A DNA stretch of 7,350 nt, taken from positions 1 to 7,350 of the forward strand of contig CAIYWO010000371.1 in NCBI GenBank assembly GCA_903929925.1. The letters run 5' to 3'. The notes beneath the pieces were generated by a model. It was not told the origin of the DNA, made no database searches, and was given only the letters and a program-made list of their open reading frames with translations. Origin of the DNA: an uncultured beta proteobacterium (GTDB taxonomy: Bacteria; Pseudomonadota; Gammaproteobacteria; Burkholderiales; Burkholderiaceae_B). This document shows, piece by piece, positions 1 through 5,793 of the stretch (positions are counted from its first letter, which is position 1; each line of letters begins with the position of its first letter). The translations under genes and the position numbers were made by a program.

Positions 1-90
1 CAGTAGCCCGAAGGAATCAGGAAGGCAAGCGGTACAATGCAGTCCGCAATCCAGACGGAGACGCGAAAATTCGATGCATCTCAACGCTTT

Positions 91-110
91 AGGACGCAAG
101 AGGGCGTCTT
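91..110 (-). promoter_or_regulatory. Hairpin in the putative rne 5' leader
   Basis: Bases 91-97 pair with 104-110, giving a 7-bp stem (one G-T pair on the plus strand) around a 6-base loop. No run of T follows on either strand, so it does not read as an intrinsic terminator. If the minus-strand promoter at 146-173 is real, this hairpin lies about 30-50 bases into its transcript. In E. coli, rne is divergent from rluC and its long leader has hairpins that RNase E itself binds to control its own mRNA. A similar role here is inference, because the rne coding region is outside the window. Confidence 0.3.
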
Positions 111-136
111 GACCACGCTTTCTTAACCCCTTTAAG
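109..136 (+). promoter_or_regulatory. Candidate sigma-70 promoter for rluC
   Basis: TTGACC at 109-114 (5 of 6 to the -35 consensus) is followed after 16 bases by TTTAAG at 131-136 (4 of 6 to -10). Transcription would start near 143, about 22 bases before the ATG at 166. This would rule out the TTG at 139 as the rluC start, since it would lie upstream of the transcript. The -10 match is only moderate. Confidence 0.35.
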
Positions 137-145
137 GCTTGTGTG

Positions 146-173
146 ATTATAAGCCGCTTTTGGCCATGCGCAA
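146..173 (-). promoter_or_regulatory. Candidate divergent promoter, perhaps for rne
   Basis: On the minus strand there is a perfect TATAAT (plus-strand bases 146-151). The -35 candidate TTGCGC (168-173), 16 bases away, matches only 3 of 6. The transcript would run leftward from about 139 and leave the window with no coding start inside it: the only minus-strand ATG in this stretch, at 74-76, meets a stop after about 20 codons. RNase E (rne) is the usual gene divergent from rluC in proteobacteria, so a long rne leader is the natural reading, but that is inferred from synteny. Confidence 0.4.
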
Positions 174-1143
174 AGAATCCTCAGTTTTGACCCCGACGAC
201 ACCCAAAGCGAGCCCGCCACAAGCACCGGCGGTGCGCTTGGTTGAAGTCACCGAAGAGCACGATGGACAGCGTTTGGATAACTTTCTGATGCGGCTGTGC
301 AAAGGCGTGCCTAAGAGCCATATATATAAGGCGGTACGCGGTGGGGAGGTTAGGGTCAATAAAGGGCGCGTCGCCCCAGATGCCCGGATCCACGCCGGAG
401 ATATCGTGCGGGTCCCGCCGATCCGACTGCCGGCGGCAGACCAAAAGAGGGTTGTGCCTGGGGCTGAGTTTCCGATTGTCTTTGAGGACGAGGGCCTGTT
501 GGTCATCGATAAACCGGCAGGTACCGCTGTGCATGGTGGGAGTGGTGTGTCGTTTGGTGTGATCGAGGCGTTGCGTGCGTCCCGGCCTGAAGCGCGTTTT
601 CTTGAGTTGGCCCACAGACTTGACCGTGACACGTCCGGCTTGCTGCTGATTGCCAAAAAGAGAAACGTATTGCTATCCCTTCACGAGATGTTCCGTGAAA
701 GCAAGGGAAGTAAACATTATTTAGCTTTAGTGGAGGGGGATTGGGTCAACGCTCGACAACACATCCGACTGCCTCTAACTAAATGGACAACACAAACGGG
801 CGAGCGACGGGTCAAGGTTGAGGCCGAGGGCCAGGTTTCACACACGATCGTCAGTGCGCAAAAGCGCTTCAATGGCTACAGCCTGGTCGATGCTGAGTTG
901 CGCACAGGGCGTACCCATCAAATTCGGGTGCATCTTGCCTCAACGGGCTTCCCGATTGTGGGGGACGACAAATACGGGCGCGATGAGACACGCGCTAAAT
1001 TCGTCAAGCTAGGATTCAACAGAATGTTTTTACATGCACACCGGTTGGAAATTCCGCACCCCTTGACGCAGGAGCCCCTGGTCCTCGTGGCGCCACTACC
1101 AGCGGCCTGTGGAGCAATCCTGCAAAAGTTGGAGCAACAATGA
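166..1143 (+). CDS. rluC: Ribosomal large subunit pseudouridine synthase C
   Basis: RluC converts uridines of 23S rRNA to pseudouridine; the E. coli enzyme acts at positions 955, 2504 and 2580. The 325-residue product has an S4 RNA-binding domain near residues 33-85 (GQRLDNF, KGVPKSHIYK, GEVRVNKGR) and then an RluA-type catalytic domain. The active-site motif HRLDRDTSG spans residues 150-158, with Asp153 the expected catalytic residue. GTAVHGGSG at 119-127 and TGRTHQIRVH at 247-256 are further family hallmarks, and similarity to E. coli RluC runs end to end. I chose the ATG at 166. A TTG at 139 would add nine residues, but its only SD-like bases (AAGG, 134-137) sit one base before it, and it precedes the predicted transcription start. 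Neither start has a good ribosome site. The stop overlaps the start of the next gene as ATGA. Confidence 0.95.
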   Translation: MRKESSVLTPTTPKASPPQAPAVRLVEVTEEHDGQRLDNFLMRLCKGVPKSHIYKAVRGGEVRVNKGRVAPDARIHAGDIVRVPPIRLPAADQKRVVPGAEFPIVFEDEGLLVIDKPAGTAVHGGSGVSFGVIEALRASRPEARFLELAHRLDRDTSGLLLIAKKRNVLLSLHEMFRESKGSKHYLALVEGDWVNARQHIRLPLTKWTTQTGERRVKVEAEGQVSHTIVSAQKRFNGYSLVDAELRTGRTHQIRVHLASTGFPIVGDDKYGRDETRAKFVKLGFNRMFLHAHRLEIPHPLTQEPLVLVAPLPAACGAILQKLEQQ

Positions 1144-1793
1144 AACCCTATTCGGTCATTGTGTTTGATTGGGACGGCACGCTGATGGATTCCACCCACA
1201 GCATCGTGTCTGCGATTCAAGGAGCTTGCCGAGACCTTGAACTTAAGGTGCCAACGGCTGCGGAAGCGGCTTGGGTCATCGGGTTGTCGCTTGAGCCAGC
1301 GCTGCGTCGTGCGGTCCCTGAGCTGACCAAGTCGCTTGAGCCTTTGTTTCTCGAGCGCTATCGTTATCACTACCTATCGCGCGATACCAAGCTTAAGTTA
1401 TTTGATGGCGTGCCCGAGATGCTCACCGAACTGCAGGCTGCAGGTGCGCGGTTAGCTGTCGCTACGGGCAAGAGTCGCGTTGGCCTGAACCGGGCACTGA
1501 CCGCGACATCGCTGCATTCAGCCTTTGAGGCAACACGCACGGCTGACGAAACGTTTGGTAAGCCGCACCCTGGTATGTTGCTCGAACTGATGGATGAAAT
1601 GGTTGTCGAACCACATCGGGTCGTCATGGTGGGTGATACCTCGCATGACCTGCAGATGGCGGCGAATGCAGGTGTGCATGGCTTGGGCGTGTCTTATGGC
1701 GCTCATCCAGTCGACGAACTGCGCACTTGCCCGCACCATGCGATCGTCGGGGATGTTCCAAGCTTGAAGCAATATCTGCTTGAGCGCATTTAG
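1140..1793 (+). CDS. HAD-superfamily hydrolase, phosphoglycolate phosphatase-like
   Basis: The 217-residue protein carries all four haloacid dehalogenase motifs. Motif I is DWDGTL with nucleophile Asp10 and acid/base Asp12. Motif II is ATGKS with Thr109. Motif III is Lys141 in FGKPHPG. Motif IV is VGDTSHD with Asp166 and Asp170, which should hold magnesium. A helical cap fits between about residues 15 and 88, as in subfamily IA enzymes such as Gph. Its true substrate cannot be read from sequence: phosphoglycolate, a nucleotide or a sugar phosphate are all possible. The ATG overlaps the rluC stop (ATGA), so translation is probably coupled and the two genes are co-transcribed. Related Burkholderiales often have a gene of this type next to rluC (from memory). 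An intrinsic terminator follows. Confidence 0.9.
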   Translation: MKPYSVIVFDWDGTLMDSTHSIVSAIQGACRDLELKVPTAAEAAWVIGLSLEPALRRAVPELTKSLEPLFLERYRYHYLSRDTKLKLFDGVPEMLTELQAAGARLAVATGKSRVGLNRALTATSLHSAFEATRTADETFGKPHPGMLLELMDEMVVEPHRVVMVGDTSHDLQMAANAGVHGLGVSYGAHPVDELRTCPHHAIVGDVPSLKQYLLERI

Positions 1794-1799
1794 ATATTC

Positions 1800-1843
1800 A
1801 CCCTTTTAGTGCCCAATCCGGTTGCACTGAAGGGTTATTTTGT
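1800..1843 (+). terminator. Intrinsic terminator after rluC-HAD unit
   Basis: Bases 1800-1812 pair with 1824-1835 to give a stem of about 12 bp with one bulged T and one G-T pair, around an 11-base loop. A T-rich tail (TTATTTTGTT) follows at once. It lies 7 bases after the HAD gene stop, so it should end the rluC-HAD transcript and separate it from msrPQ. Confidence 0.75.
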
Positions 1844-1874
1844 TCACTTGCGTGCTTGGGTCTTTATATTGCGT

Positions 1875-1880
1875 GATAAT
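1875..1880 (+). promoter_or_regulatory. Possible -10 element for msrPQ
   Basis: GATAAT matches the -10 consensus at 5 of 6 positions and lies 67 bases before the msrP start, downstream of the terminator. No convincing -35 box lies 16-18 bases upstream, so the promoter may be weak, activator-dependent or wrongly placed. In E. coli msrPQ is controlled by the HprSR two-component system; no regulator gene is nearby here. Confidence 0.2.
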
Positions 1881-1947
1881 CCTAAGCATCATTGACGCGC
1901 TTGGTTTCTGCTAACCCAGCGCATGACTTATTTTCTCGGAGGCCGTT

Positions 1948-2907
1948 ATGTCGAGCTACCGTTTCCCCCGTATTCGTTCCACAGAAATCACCCCTGAAGA
2001 AGTTTGGCAGACGCGTCGTCACTGGATGAAGGCGGCTGGTGCCACGCTCGCGACGGGTGCGCTGGGTGGTTGGTCGGCGCTCGCGAGCGCAGCCGCACTC
2101 GCAAAACTCGATGCGCAACGCTCTTCAAAGTATGTGCTAATGGAGCAAGTCACTCCGGAAAAAGATGCGACGACCTACAACAATTTTTTTGAATTTGGCA
2201 CGGATAAAGCTGACCCGGTGAAGTATGCGCGCACGTTGCAGACGACGCCCTGGAAGCTGCGTGTCGAAGGCGAGTGCGCAGCGCCCAAGACCTTTGATTT
2301 AGATGATTTACGCAAGCTCGCACCGCTCGAAGAAAGGCTCTATCGCATGCGTTGTGTCGAAGGTTGGTCGATGGCGATTCCGTGGATTGGCTATTCGATG
2401 TCTGAGCTGATCAAACAAGTACAGCCGACTGGAAACGCAAAGTTTGTCGAGTTCATCACGGATGTGCAACCGAAAAATATGCCCGGCGTCCGCACACGCT
2501 CAATCGAGTGGCCTTACCGAGATGGACTGCGCATGGACGAGGCGATGCATCCGCTGACCTTGCTTACGCTAGGGATGTACGGAAAGGAGCTGCCCAACCA
2601 AAATGGTGCGCCTGTACGAATGGTTGTGCCTTGGAAGTATGGCTTCAAGTCTGTGAAGTCGATTGTCACTATCCGCTTGCTTGAAAAACAACCTGTTGGT
2701 AGCTGGGAGCGCTCCCAGCCTTCAGAGTACGGCTTCTATTCGAATGTGAATCCCGAAGTGAGTCATCCACGTTGGAGTCAGGCGACCGAGCGCCGGATTG
2801 GCGAAGACGGTGTGTTCAGCCCCAAGCGTAAGACCTTGATGCTCAACGGGTATGCCAACGAAGTGGGTTCGCTTTACACAGGATTGGACTTGCGTAAAAA
2901 CTACTGA
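1948..2907 (+). CDS. msrP: Protein-methionine-sulfoxide reductase catalytic subunit MsrP
   Basis: MsrP (formerly YedY) is a periplasmic molybdopterin enzyme that reduces methionine sulfoxide in envelope proteins, taking electrons from MsrQ. The 319-residue product begins with a twin-arginine signal: TRRHWMK at residues 22-28, a hydrophobic stretch to about 47, and a likely signal-peptidase site after Ala48 (ASA-A). The mature part is an oxidoreductase molybdopterin-binding domain with RMRCVEGWSMAIPWIG, where Cys136 is the expected molybdenum ligand. YNNFFEFGTDKADP (77-90), QNGAPVRMVVPWKYGFK (218-234) and the ending GLDLRKNY match the family throughout. GGAGG at 1938-1942 sits five bases before the ATG, a strong ribosome site. 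msrQ follows 8 bases later. The Tat motif has Trp and Met where Phe and Leu are usual. Confidence 0.95.
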   Translation: MSSYRFPRIRSTEITPEEVWQTRRHWMKAAGATLATGALGGWSALASAAALAKLDAQRSSKYVLMEQVTPEKDATTYNNFFEFGTDKADPVKYARTLQTTPWKLRVEGECAAPKTFDLDDLRKLAPLEERLYRMRCVEGWSMAIPWIGYSMSELIKQVQPTGNAKFVEFITDVQPKNMPGVRTRSIEWPYRDGLRMDEAMHPLTLLTLGMYGKELPNQNGAPVRMVVPWKYGFKSVKSIVTIRLLEKQPVGSWERSQPSEYGFYSNVNPEVSHPRWSQATERRIGEDGVFSPKRKTLMLNGYANEVGSLYTGLDLRKNY

Positions 2908-2915
2908 GAGCGAGC

Positions 2916-3539
2916 TTGAAGACTTTTAGCTCGCGCGAGATTGATCGCTACAAGCCCTTGCTGTTTCTTCTGGGCTTGTATCCCTTGCTGCGTTGGGTAT
3001 GGCTCGGGCTAGACAATGCACTGACGGCAAATCCCACTGAGTTTCTGACGCGCTCCTCAGGGACATGGACCTTGGTGTGTTTGTTGGTCACGCTCGCAGT
3101 GACGCCGCTTCGACAATGGTTCAAGCAACCCGCGTTGGTGCGTCTGCGCCGAATGTGCGGATTGTTTACATTTTTTTATGCTGTGCTACATGCGCTGACC
3201 TGGGCCTGGTGGGATCAGGGCTTTGGTTGGGCAAGCATGCTAACGGATGTTTGGAAACGACCTTTCATCTTGGTGGGCTTCGCCGCATTTCTAACCATGA
3301 GCCTGTTGGCATTGACATCGACCCACGGCTGGATGCGCCGCTTGGGTGGTCACTGGCAGCGCTTACACCGCATGATTTATTTGATTGGTGTGTTGGCGAT
3401 CTTGCACTACTGGTGGCATAAGGCTGGCAAGAACGATTTGCAGACCGTCCTCATCTACGCTGCCGTGCTTGCCGCATTGTTGTTATGGCGTGTGCTGCGG
3501 TGGCGCATGCAGCGTTCGCGCGCCACCTTAAAGCCCTGA
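2916..3539 (+). CDS. msrQ: MsrQ haem-binding membrane subunit
   Basis: MsrQ (formerly YedZ) is an inner-membrane b-type haem protein that passes electrons from the quinone pool or flavin reductase to MsrP. The 207-residue product has about six hydrophobic segments, near residues 13-31, 50-66, 80-98, 116-135, 152-166 and 177-192. It has the ferric-reductase-like histidines His92 (AVLHALTW), His151 (WQRLHRMIYL) and His164 (ILHYWWHK), which are haem-ligand candidates. TSTHGWMRRLGGHWQRLH matches the E. coli region well. The start is TTG at 2916, with GAGAG at 2906-2910 five bases before it; the first in-frame ATG codes for residue 80, so a rare start is unavoidable. The 8-base gap to msrP suggests coupled translation. 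The last 12 bp overlap the end of the opposing amidase gene. Confidence 0.92.
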   Translation: MKTFSSREIDRYKPLLFLLGLYPLLRWVWLGLDNALTANPTEFLTRSSGTWTLVCLLVTLAVTPLRQWFKQPALVRLRRMCGLFTFFYAVLHALTWAWWDQGFGWASMLTDVWKRPFILVGFAAFLTMSLLALTSTHGWMRRLGGHWQRLHRMIYLIGVLAILHYWWHKAGKNDLQTVLIYAAVLAALLLWRVLRWRMQRSRATLKP

Positions 3540-4361
3540 GCCAGAAGTCGGTAGCGCTTGCAAGCGGGCTGCCGTTTGTGCATCAGGCTTGCCGGTGACT
3601 AACTCTGGTCGGTAGTGCGCTTGAAAGGCCGCGATGACTGCGAGTGTTTTCTGATCAAAGTAGCCGTTTTCTGGAACGGCGTAGCCCACACGTTTCAGTT
3701 GGCGTTGAAACCAACCGGCGTCCGGCGCTCCGTTGCGTGCATATTCGGCTTGGTACTTAGCGGCGAGCGCTTCGTCAAACCAGCGACCGACACCCATTTG
3801 CGCAAGTTTTTTCCAGGGAAATGAGGGACCTGGATCTACTTTCCGGCCGGGCGCAACATCGCTGTGCCCGACGATATTTTCCGGCAGGATGCCGTGGCGT
3901 TGTGCGATGTCACGGGTGAGATTCGCGACAACTGCGATCTGCGCCTCAGGGTAGGGGTGCCCGTTCTCACCCTTCGCGTTCGGCTGCCATCCAGGATGGA
4001 CGATCTCAATCCCAATGGACCGTTGATTCACGAAGGTGCGACCGTACCAGCTACTCTCCCCAGCGTGCCATGCATTACGGTCTTCATTGACAAGGCGATA
4101 CACAACAGGTTTCGCATCGTCCGACACGACGTAATGTGCGCTGACGTCCCGGTTGGTGAGTGTCATCAATGCGCTGGGTTTGGTGGAGGCTGTGTAGTGC
4201 AGCACGATGATATCAACGCGGCTGTTTTGTCCGCGAGATTTCATGGTTTCATCAATGCTGTACGGTCCGCCTGCTTGCTGGGAAGCACAACCCGCCAAGA
4301 TGCTGAGGCACACGAGCAAGAGTGCACGCATTGCAACGCGGTGTATCGAAACAGCAATCAT
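3528..4361 (-). CDS. amiD: AmiD-like lipoprotein N-acetylmuramoyl-L-alanine amidase
   Basis: This enzyme should cut the amide bond between N-acetylmuramic acid and the stem peptide of peptidoglycan or its turnover fragments. The 277-residue product has a lipoprotein signal: a hydrophobic run at 12-22 and lipobox LAGC with acylated Cys25. An amidase_2 zinc domain follows at about 48-180. Expected zinc ligands are His55 (VLHYTAS), His166 and Asp176 (GHSDVAPGRKVDPG), with Glu119 (IGIEI) and Lys174 as catalytic candidates. Residues 214-270 form a peptidoglycan-binding domain. This is the plan of E. coli AmiD, an outer-membrane lipoprotein; Ala26 after the Cys argues against inner-membrane retention. 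The ATG overlaps the upstream gene's stop (ATGA), which favours this start over Met11. It is the last gene of the maf operon. The exact substrate range is unknown. Confidence 0.92.
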   Translation of the reverse strand: MIAVSIHRVAMRALLLVCLSILAGCASQQAGGPYSIDETMKSRGQNSRVDIIVLHYTASTKPSALMTLTNRDVSAHYVVSDDAKPVVYRLVNEDRNAWHAGESSWYGRTFVNQRSIGIEIVHPGWQPNAKGENGHPYPEAQIAVVANLTRDIAQRHGILPENIVGHSDVAPGRKVDPGPSFPWKKLAQMGVGRWFDEALAAKYQAEYARNGAPDAGWFQRQLKRVGYAVPENGYFDQKTLAVIAAFQAHYRPELVTGKPDAQTAARLQALPTSGSGL

Positions 4362-5104
4362 GCGGCGGCCTGAAAGAGGAAGAGAGTGGGGAATTTATCT
4401 AGCTGTGGCACGGGCTGGCTTTTCCATTGCGCCGCAGTCAAGGTGCGGACCCACTCGTCTGGAGTTGTGAGCGCACGCGCGATGCATAGACGAGTGTTGC
4501 CTTTTAACTGTTCTATCAGGCTCGTGAACATAGCCTGATTACGATAAGGCGTTTCAATCAACATTTGTGTTTGACGTTGCTTTGATGAGTTGAGTTCCCA
4601 AGCTTTAAGTTGCTTGATGCGTTCAGCTGCATCCACCGGGGCGTAGCCATGAAAAGCAAAACGTTGTCCATCCAGACCGCTGGCCATGAGGCCGAGCAAA
4701 ATGGATGACGGGCCGACCCAAGGCTTGATGGTGACGCCCCATTGATGCGCAATCGCCACTGCCCGCGCGCCTGGATCCGCGACTGCAGGGCATCCCGCCT
4801 CTGAAACCAAACCAATTGAGCTGCCGCTGCGTAGCGGTGCGAGCCAGGTCTGCAGCGTTGCGTCGTCGATACGCGGGTTTAATTCGTGGATTGTGATCTC
4901 TTGTAACGGCTGCGTGAGCGGTGTGAGCTTTAAAAAAGCCCGCGCTGTCTTTGCGTTCTCGGCAATGTATGTGTTGAGCTGGCCGGCAAGCGCCTGCGCT
5001 TCGTGTGGCAGCCATGCATTGATCGGCGCGTCTCCCAGACCGACGGGGATCAGGTGTAGTACGCCAGAGGATGCGTGAGTCGATGAGTTGTGGGCAGCAG
5101 GCAT
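4358..5104 (-). CDS. RsmI-related SAM-dependent methyltransferase, target uncertain
   Basis: The 248-residue protein belongs to the tetrapyrrole-methylase fold family (COG0313), whose best-known member RsmI methylates the 2'-O of C1402 in 16S rRNA. Recognisable pieces are the N-terminal LIPVGLGD (18-25), GLVSEAGCPAVADPG (98-112), VGPSSILLGLMASGL (130-144), FAFHGYAP (149-156) and IETPYRN (183-189). These line up with RsmI motifs but differ at key places: RsmI has PIGNLADIT, AEDTRHT and SDAGTPLINDPG. It therefore looks like the shorter paralogous subfamily that is often found beside maf in betaproteobacteria and in some other phyla, and is sometimes labelled YraL-like. The substrate is not known to me. 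It follows maf by 6 bases and overlaps amiD by ATGA, so it is the middle gene of one operon. AAGG about 11 bases upstream is a poor ribosome site. Confidence 0.85.
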   Translation of the reverse strand: MPAAHNSSTHASSGVLHLIPVGLGDAPINAWLPHEAQALAGQLNTYIAENAKTARAFLKLTPLTQPLQEITIHELNPRIDDATLQTWLAPLRSGSSIGLVSEAGCPAVADPGARAVAIAHQWGVTIKPWVGPSSILLGLMASGLDGQRFAFHGYAPVDAAERIKQLKAWELNSSKQRQTQMLIETPYRNQAMFTSLIEQLKGNTRLCIARALTTPDEWVRTLTAAQWKSQPVPQLDKFPTLFLFQAAA

Positions 5105-5110
5105 GCGTGT

Positions 5111-5704
5111 TTATACCTTGGCGTGTTCGAGTGGGTCGAGTCCGACCTCGCAAAGCATGTGTGTCAATGCAATTAAAGGCAGCCCAATGATGGCCGTTGG
5201 GTCACTGCTGTCCATGCGTTCCATTAAGGCAATGCCTAGGCATTCTGCTTTTGCGCTGCCTGCGGTGTCGCTTGGTTGATCAATCTTTACGTAGCGCTGG
5301 ATTGCTGAAGGGCTAAGCGTGCGGAACACACAGGTTGTTGGTACATCCATGCTTTTGCAGTAGTCGTCACCGCGCACGATGGTCAGTGCGCTGTGAAATA
5401 CGACGGTTTGGCCTGACAGTCTGCCGAGTTGCTGCTCTGCGGCCGACAGGCTGCCAGGCTTGCCAATAATCTGACCTGCGAGCGAGGCTGCTTGATCGGC
5501 TCCGATGACAATGGCCTCTGGGTGTTGGTGTGCCACGGTCCGTGCTTTGAGAAGGGACAAACGCAGGGCGAGCGCACCAACGGATTCCCCTGGCTTAGGC
5601 GACTCATCCACATCCGGTGAAATACAGGAAAAAGGAATTTTTAGCCTAGCGAGCAATTCCCGTCGATAAATCGAGCTTGAGGCAAGGATAAGAGGTTGAG
5701 TCAC
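5111..5704 (-). CDS. maf: Maf/YceF-type nucleoside triphosphate pyrophosphatase
   Basis: Maf proteins hydrolyse modified nucleoside triphosphates to monophosphates; E. coli YceF prefers m7GTP. With the GTG at 5704 the product has 197 residues, close to YceF (194), and starts like it: LILASSSIYRRELL at 5-18. Other signatures are DVDESP (31-36), IGADQ (67-71, Asp70 the likely catalytic base), GKP (81-83), AGSAKAECLGIALMERMDSSDPTAIIGLPL in pieces (148-177) and ALTHML. The pattern is nearer YceF than the dTTP/UTP-type YhdE. A TTG at 5746 would add 14 residues, but these match nothing in the family and run over the yceD promoter. Neither start has a clear ribosome site. It is the first gene of a minus-strand operon and divergent from yceD. 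Confidence 0.93.
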   Translation of the reverse strand: MTQPLILASSSIYRRELLARLKIPFSCISPDVDESPKPGESVGALALRLSLLKARTVAHQHPEAIVIGADQAASLAGQIIGKPGSLSAAEQQLGRLSGQTVVFHSALTIVRGDDYCKSMDVPTTCVFRTLSPSAIQRYVKIDQPSDTAGSAKAECLGIALMERMDSSDPTAIIGLPLIALTHMLCEVGLDPLEHAKV

Positions 5705-5728
5705 AGACGATTTTGGTGAAGGTAGAAA

Positions 5729-5758
5729 TTGACGATCTAGGCACAAACACGCTATTAT
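5729..5758 (+). promoter_or_regulatory. Sigma-70 promoter for yceD-rpmF-plsX
   Basis: TTGACG at 5729-5734 (5 of 6) and TATTAT at 5753-5758 (5 of 6) are 18 bases apart. Transcription should begin near 5765, about 29 bases before the yceD ATG. It is the best promoter match in the window and fits the start of a ribosomal-protein and lipid-synthesis operon. Confidence 0.65.
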
Positions 5759-5782
5759 CTCTTGCTTTGCTGCTTTTTTGCT
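5754..5782 (-). promoter_or_regulatory. Possible maf-operon promoter overlapping the yceD promoter
   Basis: On the minus strand GATAAT (plus-strand 5754-5759) matches -10 at 5 of 6 positions and shares five bases with the plus-strand TATTAT. No good -35 is present around 5776-5783. If used, transcription would start near 5748, giving a leader of about 44 bases to the GTG at 5704 and almost none to the TTG at 5746. Confidence 0.25.
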
Positions 5783-5793
5783 GCGAGGCTTTC

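Noticed and set aside
74..76. Minus-strand ATG as a possible small leader peptide before rne
   Set aside because: It opens a frame of only about 20 codons with no ribosome site, so a real peptide cannot be supported.
147..656. Minus-strand open frame of 169 codons opposite rluC
   Set aside because: It resembles no family, is rich in Ser, Arg and Thr as shadow frames are, and lies wholly within a clear rluC.
918..1370. Minus-strand open frame across the rluC-HAD junction
   Set aside because: Both plus-strand genes are well supported here; the frame has no family features and is best explained as antisense shadow.
1892..1897. TTGACG as a -35 box for msrP
   Set aside because: No -10-like sequence lies 15-19 bases downstream; the spacing leads to CCCAGC.
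3864..4373. Plus-strand open frame of 169 codons opposite amiD
   Set aside because: amiD has complete zinc and lipobox motifs; this frame has none and no ribosome site.
4623..5153. Minus-strand frame overlapping the methyltransferase in another phase
   Set aside because: It is Arg-rich with no recognisable domain; the main frame matches a known family end to end.
5766..5784. Direct repeat TTTGCTGC, twice within 19 bases in the yceD leader
   Set aside because: The copies are short and in T-rich leader DNA; no other copies are seen nearby, so chance is the simplest explanation.
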